DNA from: Linepithema humile
Taxonomy: Eukaryota; Arthropoda; Insecta; Hymenoptera; Formicidae
DNA length: 64,000 bases
NCBI RefSeq assembly: GCF_040581485.1
Contig: NC_090132.1
Coordinates: 23,280,911-23,344,910, forward strand
Reading direction: 5' to 3'
In this document: piece by piece, positions 1 through 16,931 of the stretch
Layout: the number at the start of each line of letters is the position of its first letter
How positions within the stretch are numbered: the stretch's first letter is position 1
The notes under the pieces: generated by a model
What the model was told of the DNA's origin: nothing
Databases searched by the model: none
What the model saw: only the letters and a program-made list of their open reading frames with translations
Made by a program: the position numbers and the translations under genes

Positions 1-538
1 TGCCCATGTCCTAATCCCCATAATTCTTTGCATTTCTTTGTACATTCATGATAAATATTATACTTATTAGGACATCCACTGTAACCCTAAATAAAATATT
101 TTTAGTAATAATTATAACTAAGTGAATTCATATTCTTCTTTGTTTTTTATTAATATAAGCTATGATATTTTCAATGAGAAAACTGAAAGTTTTGTTATCA
201 ATTCATGACCACTTTGTTGCTTACCATGAACTTTTGAGATATGTCAATTTGATTAATCTCCTCTTTTGTATTATCATAGTCTTCAGCTATTACTTCTTCA
301 TGTACTTTTTTCTTCGTTTCTTTCTTCCCAGATTCTGTAAAATTATTGCATGCAATTATTCTAATTAATATAAATATTTTTTAATAAACCAATAGTAAAT
401 TGATTTAATGTGCAGTAAAAGTTTCAGAAACAATTATTGCTTGATTACATTCTTAGAGCTAGACATACCGTGTTTTTCGGATCCAGTGATTAACCCTCTT
501 TTTGCAAGACGTGCAGCTAATGCAGCTGGCAAAGGCAT
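1..538 (-). CDS. PQBP1: PQBP1, polyglutamine-binding protein 1 (5' part, runs off left edge)
   Basis: PQBP1 is a nuclear adaptor linking splicing and transcription. Three minus-strand coding exons are seen: 538-469 (start codon 538-536), 334-225 and 86-1, each bounded by consensus splice sites (donors GTATGT and GTAAGC; acceptors TTTTACAG and TTTATTTAG). Phases fit: 70 + 110 nt make 60 codons, and the third exon begins in frame. The protein starts MPLPAALAARLAKRGLI, closely matching the MPLPVALQTRLAKRGIL start of human PQBP1. Exon 2 contains EEVIAEDYDN, matching the human EEIIAEDYDDD motif. Exon 3 reads GYSGCPNKYNIYHEC and lies where the WW domain follows in the human protein; I believe it is the invertebrate counterpart but this is less certain. 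The gene is truncated by the window, not visibly broken. It is head-to-head with Cdc42. Confidence 0.75.
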
Positions 539-3038
<2,500 letters not shown>

Positions 3039-3701
3039 AAGGTGTTTGATTTTTTTTATAAAACTGTTAGCTCTACAGTAACAAAGACTGTAAGTTTCTC
3101 ATACACATTGCATGCAAAAAGTTTTACAGTGACAATTGTTAAATTTTAAGGTATATAATAGTATTTTTTAACATTGGCGCGGCATATACGTGGATATGAA
3201 GCAATCTTTATCTTGGTATTACGCAAATTTTATAATTATAAAATCATAACTGTAATTATCGAATTGTCTTTGCCTTGTATAGTGAATGTTATATCAACAT
3301 TTCATTCTGCATGATCCCCGTATTGATCTTTGGCAAATGTACTATGGACTGTCTAATACAGGGTGTTAAGAAAACTTCAAGAATTTAGGGATACTATAAT
3401 AATCATATAACACCCGTTTCTAAAGAAATAATTTTGCTCAATAGGGAAATCGTTTTGTGGAATGAAAGAGGTTTCATGTTTTGATTTATAATTCATCATG
3501 GATTATGACATAACATACACGTATATGCAAGAGGATAACACGATATTGACTTTTGCATTTTATGATGTATTTTGCATATTAAATTAATTTTTTTATTTTA
3601 TTAGAAATGAGCATGAGTACTCACCTCTCACTTTTCTGAGCTCTTTTTGTAATAATTTGTACCTAATGTATATATAAATACATATATTACAAATGCAAAT
3701 A

Positions 3702-3738
3702 ATAAATCATTAATCAATAGTTATAGTTACTCAATAAA
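3702..3738 (+). terminator. Candidate Cdc42 poly(A) signals
   Basis: Two AATAAA hexamers at 3702-3707 and 3733-3738 lie about 670-700 nt after the Cdc42 stop. They would give a 3' UTR of about 0.7 kb. Hexamers are frequent in AT-rich DNA, so this is only a candidate. Confidence 0.35.
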
Positions 3739-6700
3739 TCGGTGAATTTTATGTTCTCGATCATAAAATGCAATTACATAAGAAGTATAATAATATATGG
3801 TATAGCATACATCATTATTATGGTTCTTCTAACACGGAGGAAAGAAATGAAATTTTATCTCGCTCTTCTGAGTTCATGTATAAACACTCATTGCACATGG
3901 ATGTCTATACATAACTATGTTCTATTATAAGATCTATCAACTTTTTGGTGGCCATATTGATATATTATCACTAAAACAAATAATTATATTAATATATTTG
4001 ATTGCTTTAATGTATTTTTATGTTGCAATTGAGAATATTTCTTTTTAGTCATTTATAGTTGTGTATGATTTAAATATGTATGAGATATTCTCGTAATAAT
4101 AACTTTATTCAACTAGTTTTTGTGTAGTAGCTGAAGAATATTGGTATTGATTGGTTCATTTAATATGAATAGTAAAAATATAATTAATATCCAAAAAGTG
4201 TTATAAACCTGTTTTAGTCAAGCTTTATTTCATTCTTATTTTGAATTATCAATGACATTATCTCCATCTCTTTCAGTTAAACTATAATATTTTATTGAGA
4301 TAGATATTATCTCAATTAGTTATAAAATGTATAATATTATTCAGTAAATGTAAGTATAGATTATAAGAGAATACAATTTTGAAACTTTTAATCTGGGTAT
4401 TAAACACATAACACTAAATGGAAATTTATCCAATGCTAAATCTTACGCATAATTTCAAGCTAAAAACATTATTTGTATATTATATACATCTGAATCATAT
4501 AGAAAAAAGGTCCTTTTTTTTTTTGTTGAAAATAAAATGATTTGAATATAGTGAAAATATTGAATATCAAAGATTTGCATGGACCAAAAATTTTTAATAT
4601 TTTGCTTGACGGAAAACCGTTTGATTTGATTTAGAGTCTGCGCCAGAAAATTTTAATATAATACTCATATTCGACTTGAATTCGTATATATGCTCTATCC
4701 ATATATATCCTATTCATATATGCTATACATTCATATATGTCGTCCATATGGAAAGAGGGTCGAGTCGAATCAAAGTCCGCGAGTCAAGTATGGGTCCATG
4801 CAGATCAATATATGGAATATATTTAGCCAATGCGTTTTGCCTATGCTCACAAATAGATCTAAAGTCTGATTATCGTTCCCATTCGATACTGGTTTTATTT
4901 TATTGTAGATATCCGTTCTAATTCCACTGCGTGTACTGCAATTTGCCATAGTTCTACTTCCTATATCGCACTATTACGGGTTATTCGGGAAATCAAGTAT
5001 ATTTACGGATTTTTGCAAAACGAGTGGGAAGATTAGTATAATTAAAATTAGTTCACAACATTTTGCTACTAAAGTTTTATCGAAAGTAACCGAACTGTTT
5101 GCTATATATCATAAAGAAAGTTACTATGCGAAAAGATGCGAAGTTAAATGGGATTAATGAAAGCAACTGATACAGAATTATGAATTATATTACACATAAA
5201 ATGAGTTAAAAATGAAAAAAAAATTATTAGTTAAGTACCCGAAAGTTTTTATAAGACTACAAGATGCGCGCACGCGTGTGCATGTATATTATTAACTGGG
5301 AAAAATATTTATGTATTTCAACCACTGAGCGCTGACATTTCTCATTTATATACATTGACGTTTGAGTCACTTTCGATTCTAGAAAATTATAAAAATAAAG
5401 ATATTTGTAATATAAGAATCCAACCCCATTTATGCATATTCCCCGCTATCACGAGAGATGCAGGTTAATTTATAAAATTTTTTAGGGCAAATTGCGCAAT
5501 CGGACAGGAAATGTTTCGGAGTTGTGTATACAATTATATATTCTGTCACTCCAGCAAAGCGAAAGTTCATTACGACTCCGTGTACCGTGAAAAGCTGCAA
5601 AGTTCTCAGCTATTTAATATGTAAGGCGTTTTGAAGAATAAGTTGGTATTATGAATTTTTTAATAAATTTCTTTTTAATATTAATATATATATTTTTTCA
5701 TTTCGCAATCATAATTGCAACGTCGCTGAGCTAATATTTATTCCGTGCGTTCTTTTTTTATTTTTACGCGCAGCGTACAGTGCTGCGTCAATGTTCCATT
5801 TAGTAAATTGTCGCAAATTCCGCAAACAATGCAACCACGAGACTTTGCTACAATTTTTACGATCTGGTTTATCTTCAGTGGCCGTAGAGAGTTATACATA
5901 GTTATAGCATATCCGGCTTGAAACATTATTCAGGCACGTGAAGTTCGATGAATTCGGATGATCTCGTACAACACAATATAGTCTCGCTAGTGTATCCGCC
6001 ATTGCCACCCATACAAGTATAATTTTTTTTTCCCTGTCGAATGACATAATCCAATTGAGGTGACCACGGCACGTAAATTCAATTAATTGGAGCGTGCTGG
6101 ATCTTTTATGTAGAATTCACAAGCTGACACGGATATTCTGCAATTTACAACCGGACAATTGTTACAGCCGTTTTCCCCATTTGTCCGGTGAAAAGCGAGA
6201 AAATAGCACTTTGTCGCTTTTACAAGCGCGAGATATGATTAATATAATTGTTAAAATTAATAAGGCAAATTAATAATTAGTAATGCAAAATTAGTAATGA
6301 AGAGAGAGAGATGAAACGACAGCATTGTTTCAGAGCTATGGAATGTATGCAATTATTCGCATATTTTATGGAATAATTACAAGATGTAATTCCTGAAACC
6401 GTGAGCGAGGATCGCTTATGTAACTCTGCATCCTATTATTAATGATTACAAAGCTGTAAATAGAAAAAAAAATACAAGAAATTCCTTGTTCAATGATATA
6501 TGCTCTTGTCAGGGATAAATGTGTGTATTCGAATCGATGATAGACGTTTTAAAGAACCTTTCAGACCTTCTTGCGCACGCATAGTTTATAAATATTCACG
6601 CGATGAATAACAGGCGCTAATTATATTATAGCTATAATTATGGACTAATAAAAGGGTAATTAGGGCAAGGAGATAAACGTGACACTGAAGTAAATCGCTT

Positions 6701-7000
6701 TAAAAAATACGATAAAGATTTTATTACAAACTTATATCGCAGAGAAATGCAATAAAATAACGTTTCAAAATGTGATGACATATAAAAAATTGAGAATTCA
6801 AGAAATTGTAAAACTCGATTTTTATTTGAGAAATTTCGATCTTACAAAAGGGAATTTTCCGCATCTATGCGGCTTGTGTTATTTAAAATTACATGGTCAT
6901 AAATGTTAAAAGTATACAGGAGCCAGAAAAAAAATGCTCTAGATAAAGATATTTTTAAAAATTGATATTGTAAGAGGATTTGCAATTTTTAAGGTCTCTC
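3739..7000. other. AT-rich intergenic spacer
   Basis: This stretch separates Cdc42 from the CpG-rich leader of the next gene. Open frames are short and AT-driven, with no domain and no convincing splice structure. A short stretch at 4686-4750 repeats variants of CATATATGC/TATCCATATA. A run of 10 T occurs near 4514. Nothing else is supported. Confidence 0.6.
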
Positions 7001-7049
7001 GAGCGAAAGATTTGACGTTTTTCGCAGGACAAATCTGTAAAAAAATCGC

Positions 7050-7878
7050 TGTACTGGAAGTTTCTCCTGGGAAAGATGACAATGGTCCCGCTCGACGGAG
7101 TTCACCGCGAGAAAAGCGTAATACGTGAAGGACGGCCGCGAAATCGGCGGAGTGCGAATCGAGTGCGGAGCATCTCGCCGCGCCTTTCTCTCTTTCCCTC
7201 GGTCGACGTTTCGACCCATTTCGGAGCACGACCGTGGTACACGCTACTCTCCGACGAGGATCCATGATAGCCAGCAACAACTCGGCCGACGTCGCTGGAA
7301 TGGAAAGTCGTTGCCGGTACGGTCAGCGGGGGCATGGGCGACAGCAGAGCACGGCGGCGGTAGCGGTGGCAGTGGCGGTGGCGGCGGCAGTCTCGGTCGG
7401 CGCGTCACGCTCGCTGACGGACGTCGCTCGCAGGAGGAGTGCTAGTCGTGCGGCTAGAGCGAGCGAGGCTGCTCCGTTTCATTGATCCTCCCGTGCGCGT
7501 CTCGCGAACTCATCGCGTTTTACTCTACGCGCGGCAAGAGGCTCCTCTCGCGAGGAGAAACGACGACGATGGCAAGACGTTTGCGAGCGCGACCGCGCAC
7601 GGTCGTCCCGTCGACATCGTTCTCGAGTAACTCACGTTACTCGCAATCGTGATTTCCGCAAGCGGGTGTCCCGGAGCGATTGCCGAATTTGCGACATCGG
7701 TCGCGGACAACCGACGGACCCGACGGCCGTCGAAGTCGCGTCGCGTGCGTCGGCGGCGGTCTTCTCAGCATTCGTCACGCGAAATCGATAAACGGGGACG
7801 TCGCGAGAAAGAGAGAGAAACGAGCGCACTTACGCGCGCACGTTACAATTCGCGTAGTGAAAGGTGCGAAACGAGGAC

Positions 7879-7910
<32 letters not shown>

Positions 7911-9018
7911 TAAGGTATTTCGAAGACAATTGCGGAGAGCGCGAGTGATAGCGACCGTGGACTCGACTCGGTGGGAATCCGCGCGACATTTCGCCTGGCC
8001 GCCGCTGTGGAAATCGTACGCAACATACGGCTGCCGCGCCGAACTCAAGCGCGTGTGTCTTGCCGAAAAATCTCGAATCGCGTTTTGTCCGACGCGTGTG
8101 ATTCTCCTGTCAATGGAACATTGCGCTCCGCATAGCATAGCAGTATAGTAACCTTGAGACACACCGTCAAGGTAATTGATCTCTGCGGTAGAAGCGACAG
8201 CCATCTGTCTTCGACCTCGTGCTGATTCCAGCATCGAACGCAGCATCGGCGACGCGAGCAGCGGCGATTATCCGCGAAATGAAGAAAAGCTGGAGCATGC
8301 CGCGATCGATACGCGCACGGCCTTCGCCGGACTGAACGTCCTCGCGCACGCAACGCGAAGCGGAACGCGCGTCTTTCGCTGGGAACACGTGCCGCCGACA
8401 CGACGGCACCGTCGTGTGTCGGCAGATTGGTGGTCGGTCGTCGCGGCAACTGGACGAGAGGATCGAAGTATGTGACTTCCGCGACGCTCTTGGATCACAC
8501 CAGCGCGAGGAGAGGGATGTTGCGACCGTTCGACGGCAGGATCACTTAACAGCGGCCGGATCCCGCGTGGTCCGTAACGCGAATACGCGAGCGTGTCGAT
8601 GGCCGCGCGACGACGGGGTTGTCGGACAATGAACGATAACGCCGACATATAGACAGGTGGATATCGTTAGTCGCGCGAGAAAGTGTACACGCGCCGCCGC
8701 CGTGGGAACACGAGCGAGAGGGACAGGTAGGAAGCCGTAGCACAGGTGGCGGTGGACAAGGACGGACAGCAAGGTGAAAGGAGGACGGCCTGAGGGAGGA
8801 GGAGACGGAGCAGGAAAAAGAGAATAGCGCTTACTGCGTACTGGGGTGAGCCCCCCTGTAAGTGGAAAAGCATACAATGGAACGGAGGACAGCGTGTTGG
8901 TGTAGTATGATGACACAAAGAGAAGGAAGGAGTGAATAAAAGAAGGGAAAAAAAGAAAAGGAGCAGGAAAAAAAAAAGATAAGGAAAGGGAGAAAGAGAG
9001 CGGAAAGAAGCACCGACA
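7050..9018 (+). promoter_or_regulatory. CpG-rich promoter and long 5' leader of the 9019-18233 gene
   Basis: Base composition shifts sharply from AT-rich to GC- and CpG-rich at about 7050 and stays so up to the ATG at 9019. It includes GGC/GGT-type trinucleotide runs at 7350-7395, a (GA)n run at 7879-7910, and purine-rich sequence (GGAGGA, AAAGAAAAGG) from about 8700 to 9010. Many overlapping open frames on both strands are low-complexity Arg/Ser/Ala strings, typical of GC-rich leaders rather than proteins. The transcription start cannot be placed; a further upstream intron is possible. Confidence 0.55.
7879..7910 (+). repeat. (GA)n microsatellite in the leader of the low-complexity gene
   Basis: Nearly pure GA dinucleotides with one interruption (AAA). 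GAGA-type repeats are common in insect promoters. Confidence 0.9.
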
Positions 9019-9844
9019 ATGAAGGAACACGGGAACAAACATCCGGCGGAACCGGCGGCGAAGACGCTCAAGTCGCTGCTGAAGAAGCCGGGTCAGACGA
9101 AGGCGAAGTCGCAGAAGCATCGCGTGGTGATCAACGAGAAGCTGAACGAGTTCTTCGCGGCGGACTACATCATACTGATCAAGGAGGAGTGTTGTGCCGA
9201 CTACGACGAGGAGTGCGACTGTTACCAGGAGCACGAGTTCATGCCGTTGGGCAGTTGCGAGGAGTGCCGGGCGGAATTAAATCTGCACTTTGGCATCGAC
9301 CCCGGTAACGGTAGATACGGCGAGATGGCGAGGGGTGTAGAGCAGGCGCTCTGCGAGAACGCCGCGCGGGATCCTCGCGGGTCCCGCGGCAAGAATCAGC
9401 AGGGTCGCGAGGACTCGCAGGAGGACGAGGAAGAGGACGAGGAGGAGGCGGACGACGGCGAGGAGGAAGAGGACGACGAGGAAGAGCGGGAGGAGGAGGA
9501 GGAGGACGAGGAGGAGAAGAAGAGGATCAACGGCAAGGTGGAGAGGGTGGTGGTAGCGGCAGCGGCGAAGGATGGCAGCGAGCGAGGAAATGTGGATGCG
9601 GAGAACGCGGCAAAAGGACGCCGGCCGAAGGAAACCGCGGATTCCCAGGAGGAGAGCGGAACTGCGGTTCCGCCAGCACCGCCGCCGCCGCGACACGAGC
9701 AGCAGCAACAACAGGAAACGCTTAGCCCGCCGGAGGGTTATAAAGATGTGTGCTCGAACAACGAGATCGCGAACGAGACGGAGCAGCGTAGCCGCGCGTC
9801 CTCCGCATGCACGGAATGCAATTACTATCAGCAACAGGCAACGG
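9019..9844 (+). CDS. Exon 1 of the low-complexity gene: conserved-looking head and acidic tract
   Basis: It encodes residues 1-275. The first about 100 residues have ordinary composition with clustered cysteines around 9190-9270, which could be a small metal-binding or disulfide element. Residues about 133-168 are almost only Glu and Asp (9415-9525), followed by a Gln run near 9700. The exon ends in codon phase 1 at a strong GTGAGT donor; reading on reaches a stop at 9898-9900, so an intron-retained form would end 18 residues later. Confidence 0.75.
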
Positions 9845-12800
9845 GTGAGTCGATTCTTAATGTTACAAGTCGACAACAAGGTACATGCGAAAAAAGATAA
9901 TAAATATGTGGACAATTTTTTATTTTCCCACATGTTTTTGCACACGCATTGAAGCATAAGCTAAATAAAGAGCAATCTTGATTAGATAACTGCGAAAATT
10001 GACGGAGTTGCAATGTGATCTAATGATATTTTTGAACATTATTACCTTGTATTCGTATACATATATTCTCTTCAGTGGAAGTCTACTTTGCTCGGCAAAG
10101 TTCCTTATTGATTTTCATTTAGATAATGAGAGATTAAAATATAATCTTCCTCTCTTTCTGATAATTTAATAGAAGCACATTTCACTGCGATATATCGAAA
10201 GCTACTTAATGGAACTGTGAATCAAATCATTTTTCATAATTGATTTCTGAAAAATAAGCGTACATTTTTCGTTCGTATTGCTTTTAAAACATATTGATTT
10301 TATCCGTTTTGCAATTTTTTTTTATTCTATAAAAGAGAATGAATGTTAAAAATGAAACGTAATTTACAGTGGATCTTTATACTTTTCTATAAAGAAGGAA
10401 AGAAAAAAGTACACAAAACATTGAATTTACAGTTAAATTTAAAGTAACACCGAAGAAATTTTCTTCTGGTTACTAAGAAACTCGTTTCATAATATTCTAC
10501 AACATAGCGACCGCGTAACATAAAGTTTAACATAACGTTATAAACTGTAGCGCGCACTTGAAACTCCAGAAAACTTCCGATACGCACTACGTCACTGATT
10601 AGAGAAAGAGAGAAAGTCTATAAAGTCCGTTATTATTGTCCAACAACCGTGTAAAAATATTCATTTGGCTTACAAGAAACATTTGCAACATTAATCTTTT
10701 CGGATATTGAACTGTGTTAAATTGTAGCGGACATAAAACTGCATTTTGCTCCAATCGACTTTATCGTTATAAATAATATTTTCGAAAACGGTTTGACACA
10801 GAAATCATCCGTTCTTACTAAAAATTTATACAATTATTTCTATTTAATTTCACAAATTTCTATTGATTACATGTAAAGTTTCAATATGAAAATTATTTTA
10901 CTATTTTATTTTCTCATTTTTTAGCAAATGATATTTTACAGTTTTAAGCATTTTTCCATCTCTATCACATTTTGAATGTTATTTATTTATTAAATACTCA
11001 TATTATTTTACAGTCACGCATAACTATATCGCTATATTATTTTCAATATATAATATTTCTAAAAATGTTTCTCTCTCTTGTTCAATTATTTATTGAAAAC
11101 TGTTATTCAATGGTAGTATTCAAACAAAAATTAATGTTTAATAAATTGCAGATATCCATGTTCTCTCGATCGTTAATTATCCGAAATATAATTTTCGTGT
11201 TTTTTTTTTTATGAAATCGGAAAACTGCTTAGAGTCATGAAGTGATTTGTAAAAAGGGAATAATATTGAAATTCATGACATTTCGCACTTATTGCGTTAC
11301 GGATTAATACGATTCGGAATAATATGCTAATAATTCGTATGCTACATATACGAGCATCAATGATGAAAGTAATGATGCTTGCGTATCTAAAGTTGAATCT
11401 ATCAGCTTTAATGGAAAGGTGCAAATTAGAGGAATTGCATCGTTGCTCAGCTCTTTTCTCACACATAACTGAGGAACAGTCCCACGATATCCCTTCACAC
11501 AGGATGCGCATATAATAATGGTATTGTTTTTCATGAGTCTAGCCACGGTTCGTAAGCCGTTTAAGAACACAGCAGGATTTTTATGCGCATTCTTTAGAAT
11601 AGCAAGAAAGATTTTGAAGGGGAAGATTTTGAGCTTATGAATATTATTGTTCAAATTCACAAATAGTTTTTTAATGTTTAATTCAAAAATAATTACAAGT
11701 TGATAGAAACGGTGTTTTTTTAGAGTCGGTATTAGGCTGATTTTTGTCATTAAAAATTCGCAAAATACTTGAGCAAGAAATAATTTAAATAACATCATTA
11801 TCTATATGTTTATCGATTAAAAGTCTCGATTAGATTTATGAATGTATTCACAAAATGTATGTAGATATGGAGTATAGGTCTATTCGCGTATCAACGTTCA
11901 CCGGAAGCGCGGCGTAGCGTAACTCCGGTACTTCCCCGATACTCGGTAAGAACACTTATATTTCTAACCGAACGTGTTTTACACCGTGGAATAGAATACC
12001 GGGGCTTGATTCTTTATTAGGCATCCAGCAGGCATCCAATGTTTATGATGTACAAAATTTTTCGAGGCTCCGAAAAAAAAAAGGAAGACAAAGATTAAAT
12101 TAGAAAGAATAAAGTATGATTAAAAATATGATTAAAAATATTTAAAATATATAACATTTAAATATTTTTAGATACATTTTTATTACGAGATTAAATAGAA
12201 TTTCAATATATCCTGGCTTCGTTAAATCATGTCTGGCATAATAGTTCGCAAAACACGGACTTTATTCTTCAAATTTGCAACAGGTTGCGGTCTGTATGAA
12301 TGAGAAAAAAAAATAAAAGACAAGTATATGATGTTTTCGAGTAAGTTGCACTCTGTGTGTTACATCCTCGCTTTAAAAGCGGTACAGATCAAAAATGCAA
12401 TTCTGGCAAGTAGATTATAAAATGTATCGCACCACCCGTTGTAACATCACCTGAGCCACTTGCGTTTGTATGTTTTATTTCAATTATTTGTTTTTTAAAT
12501 TAAATATCCGTTTGTGAAACTCATACGGAAATAAAACGTAAAATTATATTTTGCGCTTTGTATTATATTATATAATTTTTTAGAGCGCGCGAGAGCTGTG
12601 GTGTGATTAATGCAATTTTTTTCTGCTCCAAATCATTCGCCAACCGGTTCACGAACCAGCTTGATTTTTATGCTACGCAGTAAAGAATGCGTTGTCTATA
12701 TCGCGAAGCACTACGACAATAGAAAATATATATATATATATATATATACGTACTGTTAGTGAGCGTGCCAGACTAGAAACTGCAGAAGTTATGCAAGCTG

Positions 12801-15800
12801 TCAATCGCTCGATACACACGGTGTGACTTTGAAAGTGCATTAATATCGATGGCCATCATCGAGACCAACTGTTCCAACAAGGAGACAGCGGGAACTTTCT
12901 GTGATTTTGATGACATTCGAATGCCAAGTTTCTTTCAACACAATTCTATCACTAAATCGTTCTGAGACATTTAAAAAAAATGTTTTTTATCGGAATCGCA
13001 TTTATTTCTAAGAGATGTCGCGTATTATGAATGCACGATGGTTGTACATCAATGTAAGAAATATTAGGCAGCCCGTGTGATCATATTTGATTATGCAAAA
13101 TACATTCCGCTGTATTAATTACCGCATAATTGCATAATAAGAGCTGAGCAATCGAAAAGATGTTGTAGAAGTTCGGAGCCGATGTTATTACCATATCGCT
13201 TACCGCTCTACTTGCTGCCGAACGTAAATGTTTGCATACGTGGACTTAACGCAAACAATATTATATGAAGCCAAGCGTATCGGATTCATTCGGTCTTATA
13301 GACCGCATGAGCAATTTTGGAACACGTTTCGGGACGGGATTATCGACGTCTGCATATTTCTGCTACGATAAAATTTTAATTTAAAACTTAAACGTGAATA
13401 TATTAAGTAACTTTATCATGATAAAATTTTTATTTAAATTCAAACCCGAACGTATGCTATATTAAATCAGGAAAATGTTGCGCGGAATAAAATTTTTCCT
13501 AAGCGAAAAACATAGAAAATGCAAAATACAAATGCTTCAGGCTTTAAAATCTTAATAATTGAGAGAAGATACACGATTTCTGATATACCCCGTATATCTT
13601 TTATACGTATCTAGTGGCCGTGATGCCTGATAACAGATAAAGTCTCTAATCTTTACCGCTTTAAATTCCCAACGAGATATTGCAGTAGAGAAATGGCACT
13701 CGTGTCAGAGACACCGTGAATCCATTTTCCACGACCGTTAACATGGCAGATTTAACGTGCAGTACAATAAATTCTGCTAGAATCACATATTATCCAAAAA
13801 TTATCCGTGAGTTATCTGGATTTTGGATAACAGTTTTTACGTATCGAACATTACAATATATTTCGAAAATGGGGACAATTGTGGACACACTTAGCGATTT
13901 CAGTCTGCATAGAGCATTCAGTTTAACAATTATGATATATAACAGTGTGATAAAAGGATATAAATGAATCTCCACTTGAACCACTATTCCGGATAATTTA
14001 TTGAAGCTCACGAAAGATACGAGTTAGGGAATACGGTTCGATCTTCTCTTTCATGTTCCAGAGTGTGAGTCGCAAGCGAAGGATCATGGGAGTGAGCAGA
14101 ACACGCAGGTCAGCAAGGAGCACGATGCAAGAAATTTGCAAGAAAGACTGGATAAGCAGCATCGACCGTCTGTCCCTGGTATATTTTTTTATTGCAAATT
14201 ACTTGAAACTGTTATTGCAAAATTTTCTGTCTACAAATTCTGTAATAAGGATTCACTTACTTTTGCCTCTTCTTCTCGATGATTGAATTAACGAATGTAT
14301 TGACTTAAAGATTTTCCGACTACCTTTTAATTACGCTAATTGTTTTAACATGCAGTAACGTTTATTTTTACGCCGCTTATTTCAACGTTACATAAAAGGA
14401 AGTAGTAGTAATTTTTTTGTATTTATGGTTTGTTAATGTGTGATAATTAACAATTATTCATCTGAAAATGAGACAATAAGCTCGAATAAGTTACAGGCGC
14501 GTAAACGGAGGACGCGAATTTCCAAATAAAAACTTTGCACGATATAACATTATTTACCAGTCAGCGAGAAAATTCAAAGTTTAATTGCATTTGCAATGCA
14601 GCCGCTCGTTCGATTCAAGCATACGGTGTAACTTTGTTCGTAGATTTGCATCATCGTTATCTCGTGGAAACAATAACGATGACAACTGTTACGGAACGAC
14701 GCATCGTACGGGAAATTAGCGAGGAGGAGCGGAAAGATTGCTTCGGGCAATCCGATACGGATAAAGACAAGAACGCTTGCGACGTCCCAAAGGATAACGG
14801 TTTCAATTCAGCGCTTTGTCCCGCAACGGGCGCTCCGATGTCGCTGGTTCACGAGAACGCGTCGCAGTTCACTGGACGATGCAACGAGACCGACGTCACG
14901 GAAGGCATCGACGCGAATGCCAAAAATTCGCAGTCGGGCGGTGACAAAAGGGAGATGATGGCGGAAGCGGAACGCATCAGCGATCAAACGGCGCCGTGCG
15001 AGCAGCAGCCGCGCGAGCAGGACGCGAAAGAGCTGTCCCTCATATTCAAGCTGGGCAACGTCTCCCTCGCCAGTAACAGTCTGAAACCGAATTCCGCAGT
15101 GAGACAACTTTTTCCTAACCCGAAGTTCATCTCGCCGCCGCCGGCGCCGGCCGGCAAGGCGAACTCGGCCGGCGTTTGCCCGGAGCACTCTCAGGACGAC
15201 GAGCAGAAGTTTTTGATTACCGCCGAGAGTTTGCGGCTATTCGACGCGGTGAAGAAGTCGACGATCCCCGGCGGCTCGTACGAGTCGCCGGAGTGCGAGG
15301 CGAGCTCCATCAAACGCTCCATCGAGCGGAACACTCTGCGACGCAGTCTGATCGGTAAGTACAACACGGTATCGCGCAAGAAAAATCTACGGCCGAAGAA
15401 TCTGTCGCTGGAGGAGCGCATCAGGCAGCTCACGTGCGTCGATCAGGACGACGAGAACGTGGACACGACCGATAGCTCCGATAATACCAACTCGGCGAAC
15501 GACGCCGTCGCGTACGGCGGAGATCTCCCGATACGAACGCCGCCGTTGGGCGAGGAACGGCCTACGTGCGAGTCGCTGCCGGCGACGGAAACCACTGCCA
15601 CTTTAACAATGGTCCCGACGAGATCCAACTCTCTGACGACTGCGACGACGACGGCGATGGCGACGATGGCGAGCACGATGACGTCCGCGAATACGGCGCA
15701 CAATCCGATGGAGATGCCGATGCTGATGGCGGATAACACGCCGAATCAGTCCACCTACAGGAAGATCACGGATCTGTTCGCGCATAAAAAGAACGTCCAG

Positions 15801-16891
15801 CCGAATCTGCCGGATCTCGGGATCGGCCCGGGCGGCAGAAACCTTCTCGCCAAGGAATGTCAGTCGAAGAATCCGTTGATGAAGATGAATTCAGACGTCG
15901 GAAGACAGCTGCTGGCGAGTTTGGCGCCGTTATCCTGCGTCGCCATCAACACCTCCGACAATCAGGATGTTTATTACCGGAACGAATCGAGGATATTGGC
16001 GTCCGCGAATCGCGAATCGATCAACTACAATTCGGACTCGTCTTACAGTCTGGAGGACATAGAAGCGGCTTTGAACGGCGACGAACGGAAATACGCCGGT
16101 CAACCGGACGTGACAAGATGCACGCCGATAGGCGGCAGACCCGACATCGGCGACAACACTGCCGATGAGCTGCTCGCGTTCGTCGAGCAGGACAAGTCGC
16201 GGATGGAGCGGATAAAGCGTCGCTACAATGAGACGGAAGAGCGTTACACATTCATTAATGGCTATCATACGGAGGATAAAGTCGCGAATACGTCGAACGA
16301 AAATACAAAAAATCACGACGGCAAGGACAAAGCTCAGGCGGACAATGAGGAGGACGACGAGGATGACGAGCTCAATGATTACGGCTTCAATCGGCGACCT
16401 TCGGTGACGGGCATTAAACATCAATACGAAGCTGTCAACGAGACTGCTCATCGGACGCGATCCTGCGCCACCCCCGCGGCAAATAACTTCAACGAAGCAA
16501 GACCCAACTCGATATGGCCGATGTACTGCGACGTGAACGGCGAGAAGGTCGATGCGACGAAGGCCTTGTTGACCGCCGATACGGACGAGGCGATCTCCGT
16601 ACCCGCGGATGCGTATCCCACGATGGCTAGTTTCGAAAGAGACACGAACACGATCAATCGGATAAATACAATGCAGCGGCAGATCGACGATATATATCAG
16701 ACGATCGCCGAGAGCACGGCACAGGGGATCTCCGAGCACACGACTTATCTGGAGAACGCGATGCCACCGCGGCAGTTCGTCAGAACACCATCCACCGACA
16801 ACGCCGCGCATCTGTACGTCGAGCACAGGAACGGTTACTTCCAGGAGCAGCAGCAGCTGTCCAGCACGCGCATGCTGCGTATCGCTGGCGG

Positions 16892-16931
<40 letters not shown>

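Noticed and set aside
8542..9234. 230-codon minus-strand frame across the leader and first exon of the low-complexity gene
   Set aside because: It is Phe/Leu/Ser/Arg low complexity opposite purine-rich DNA and mirrors the coding strand.
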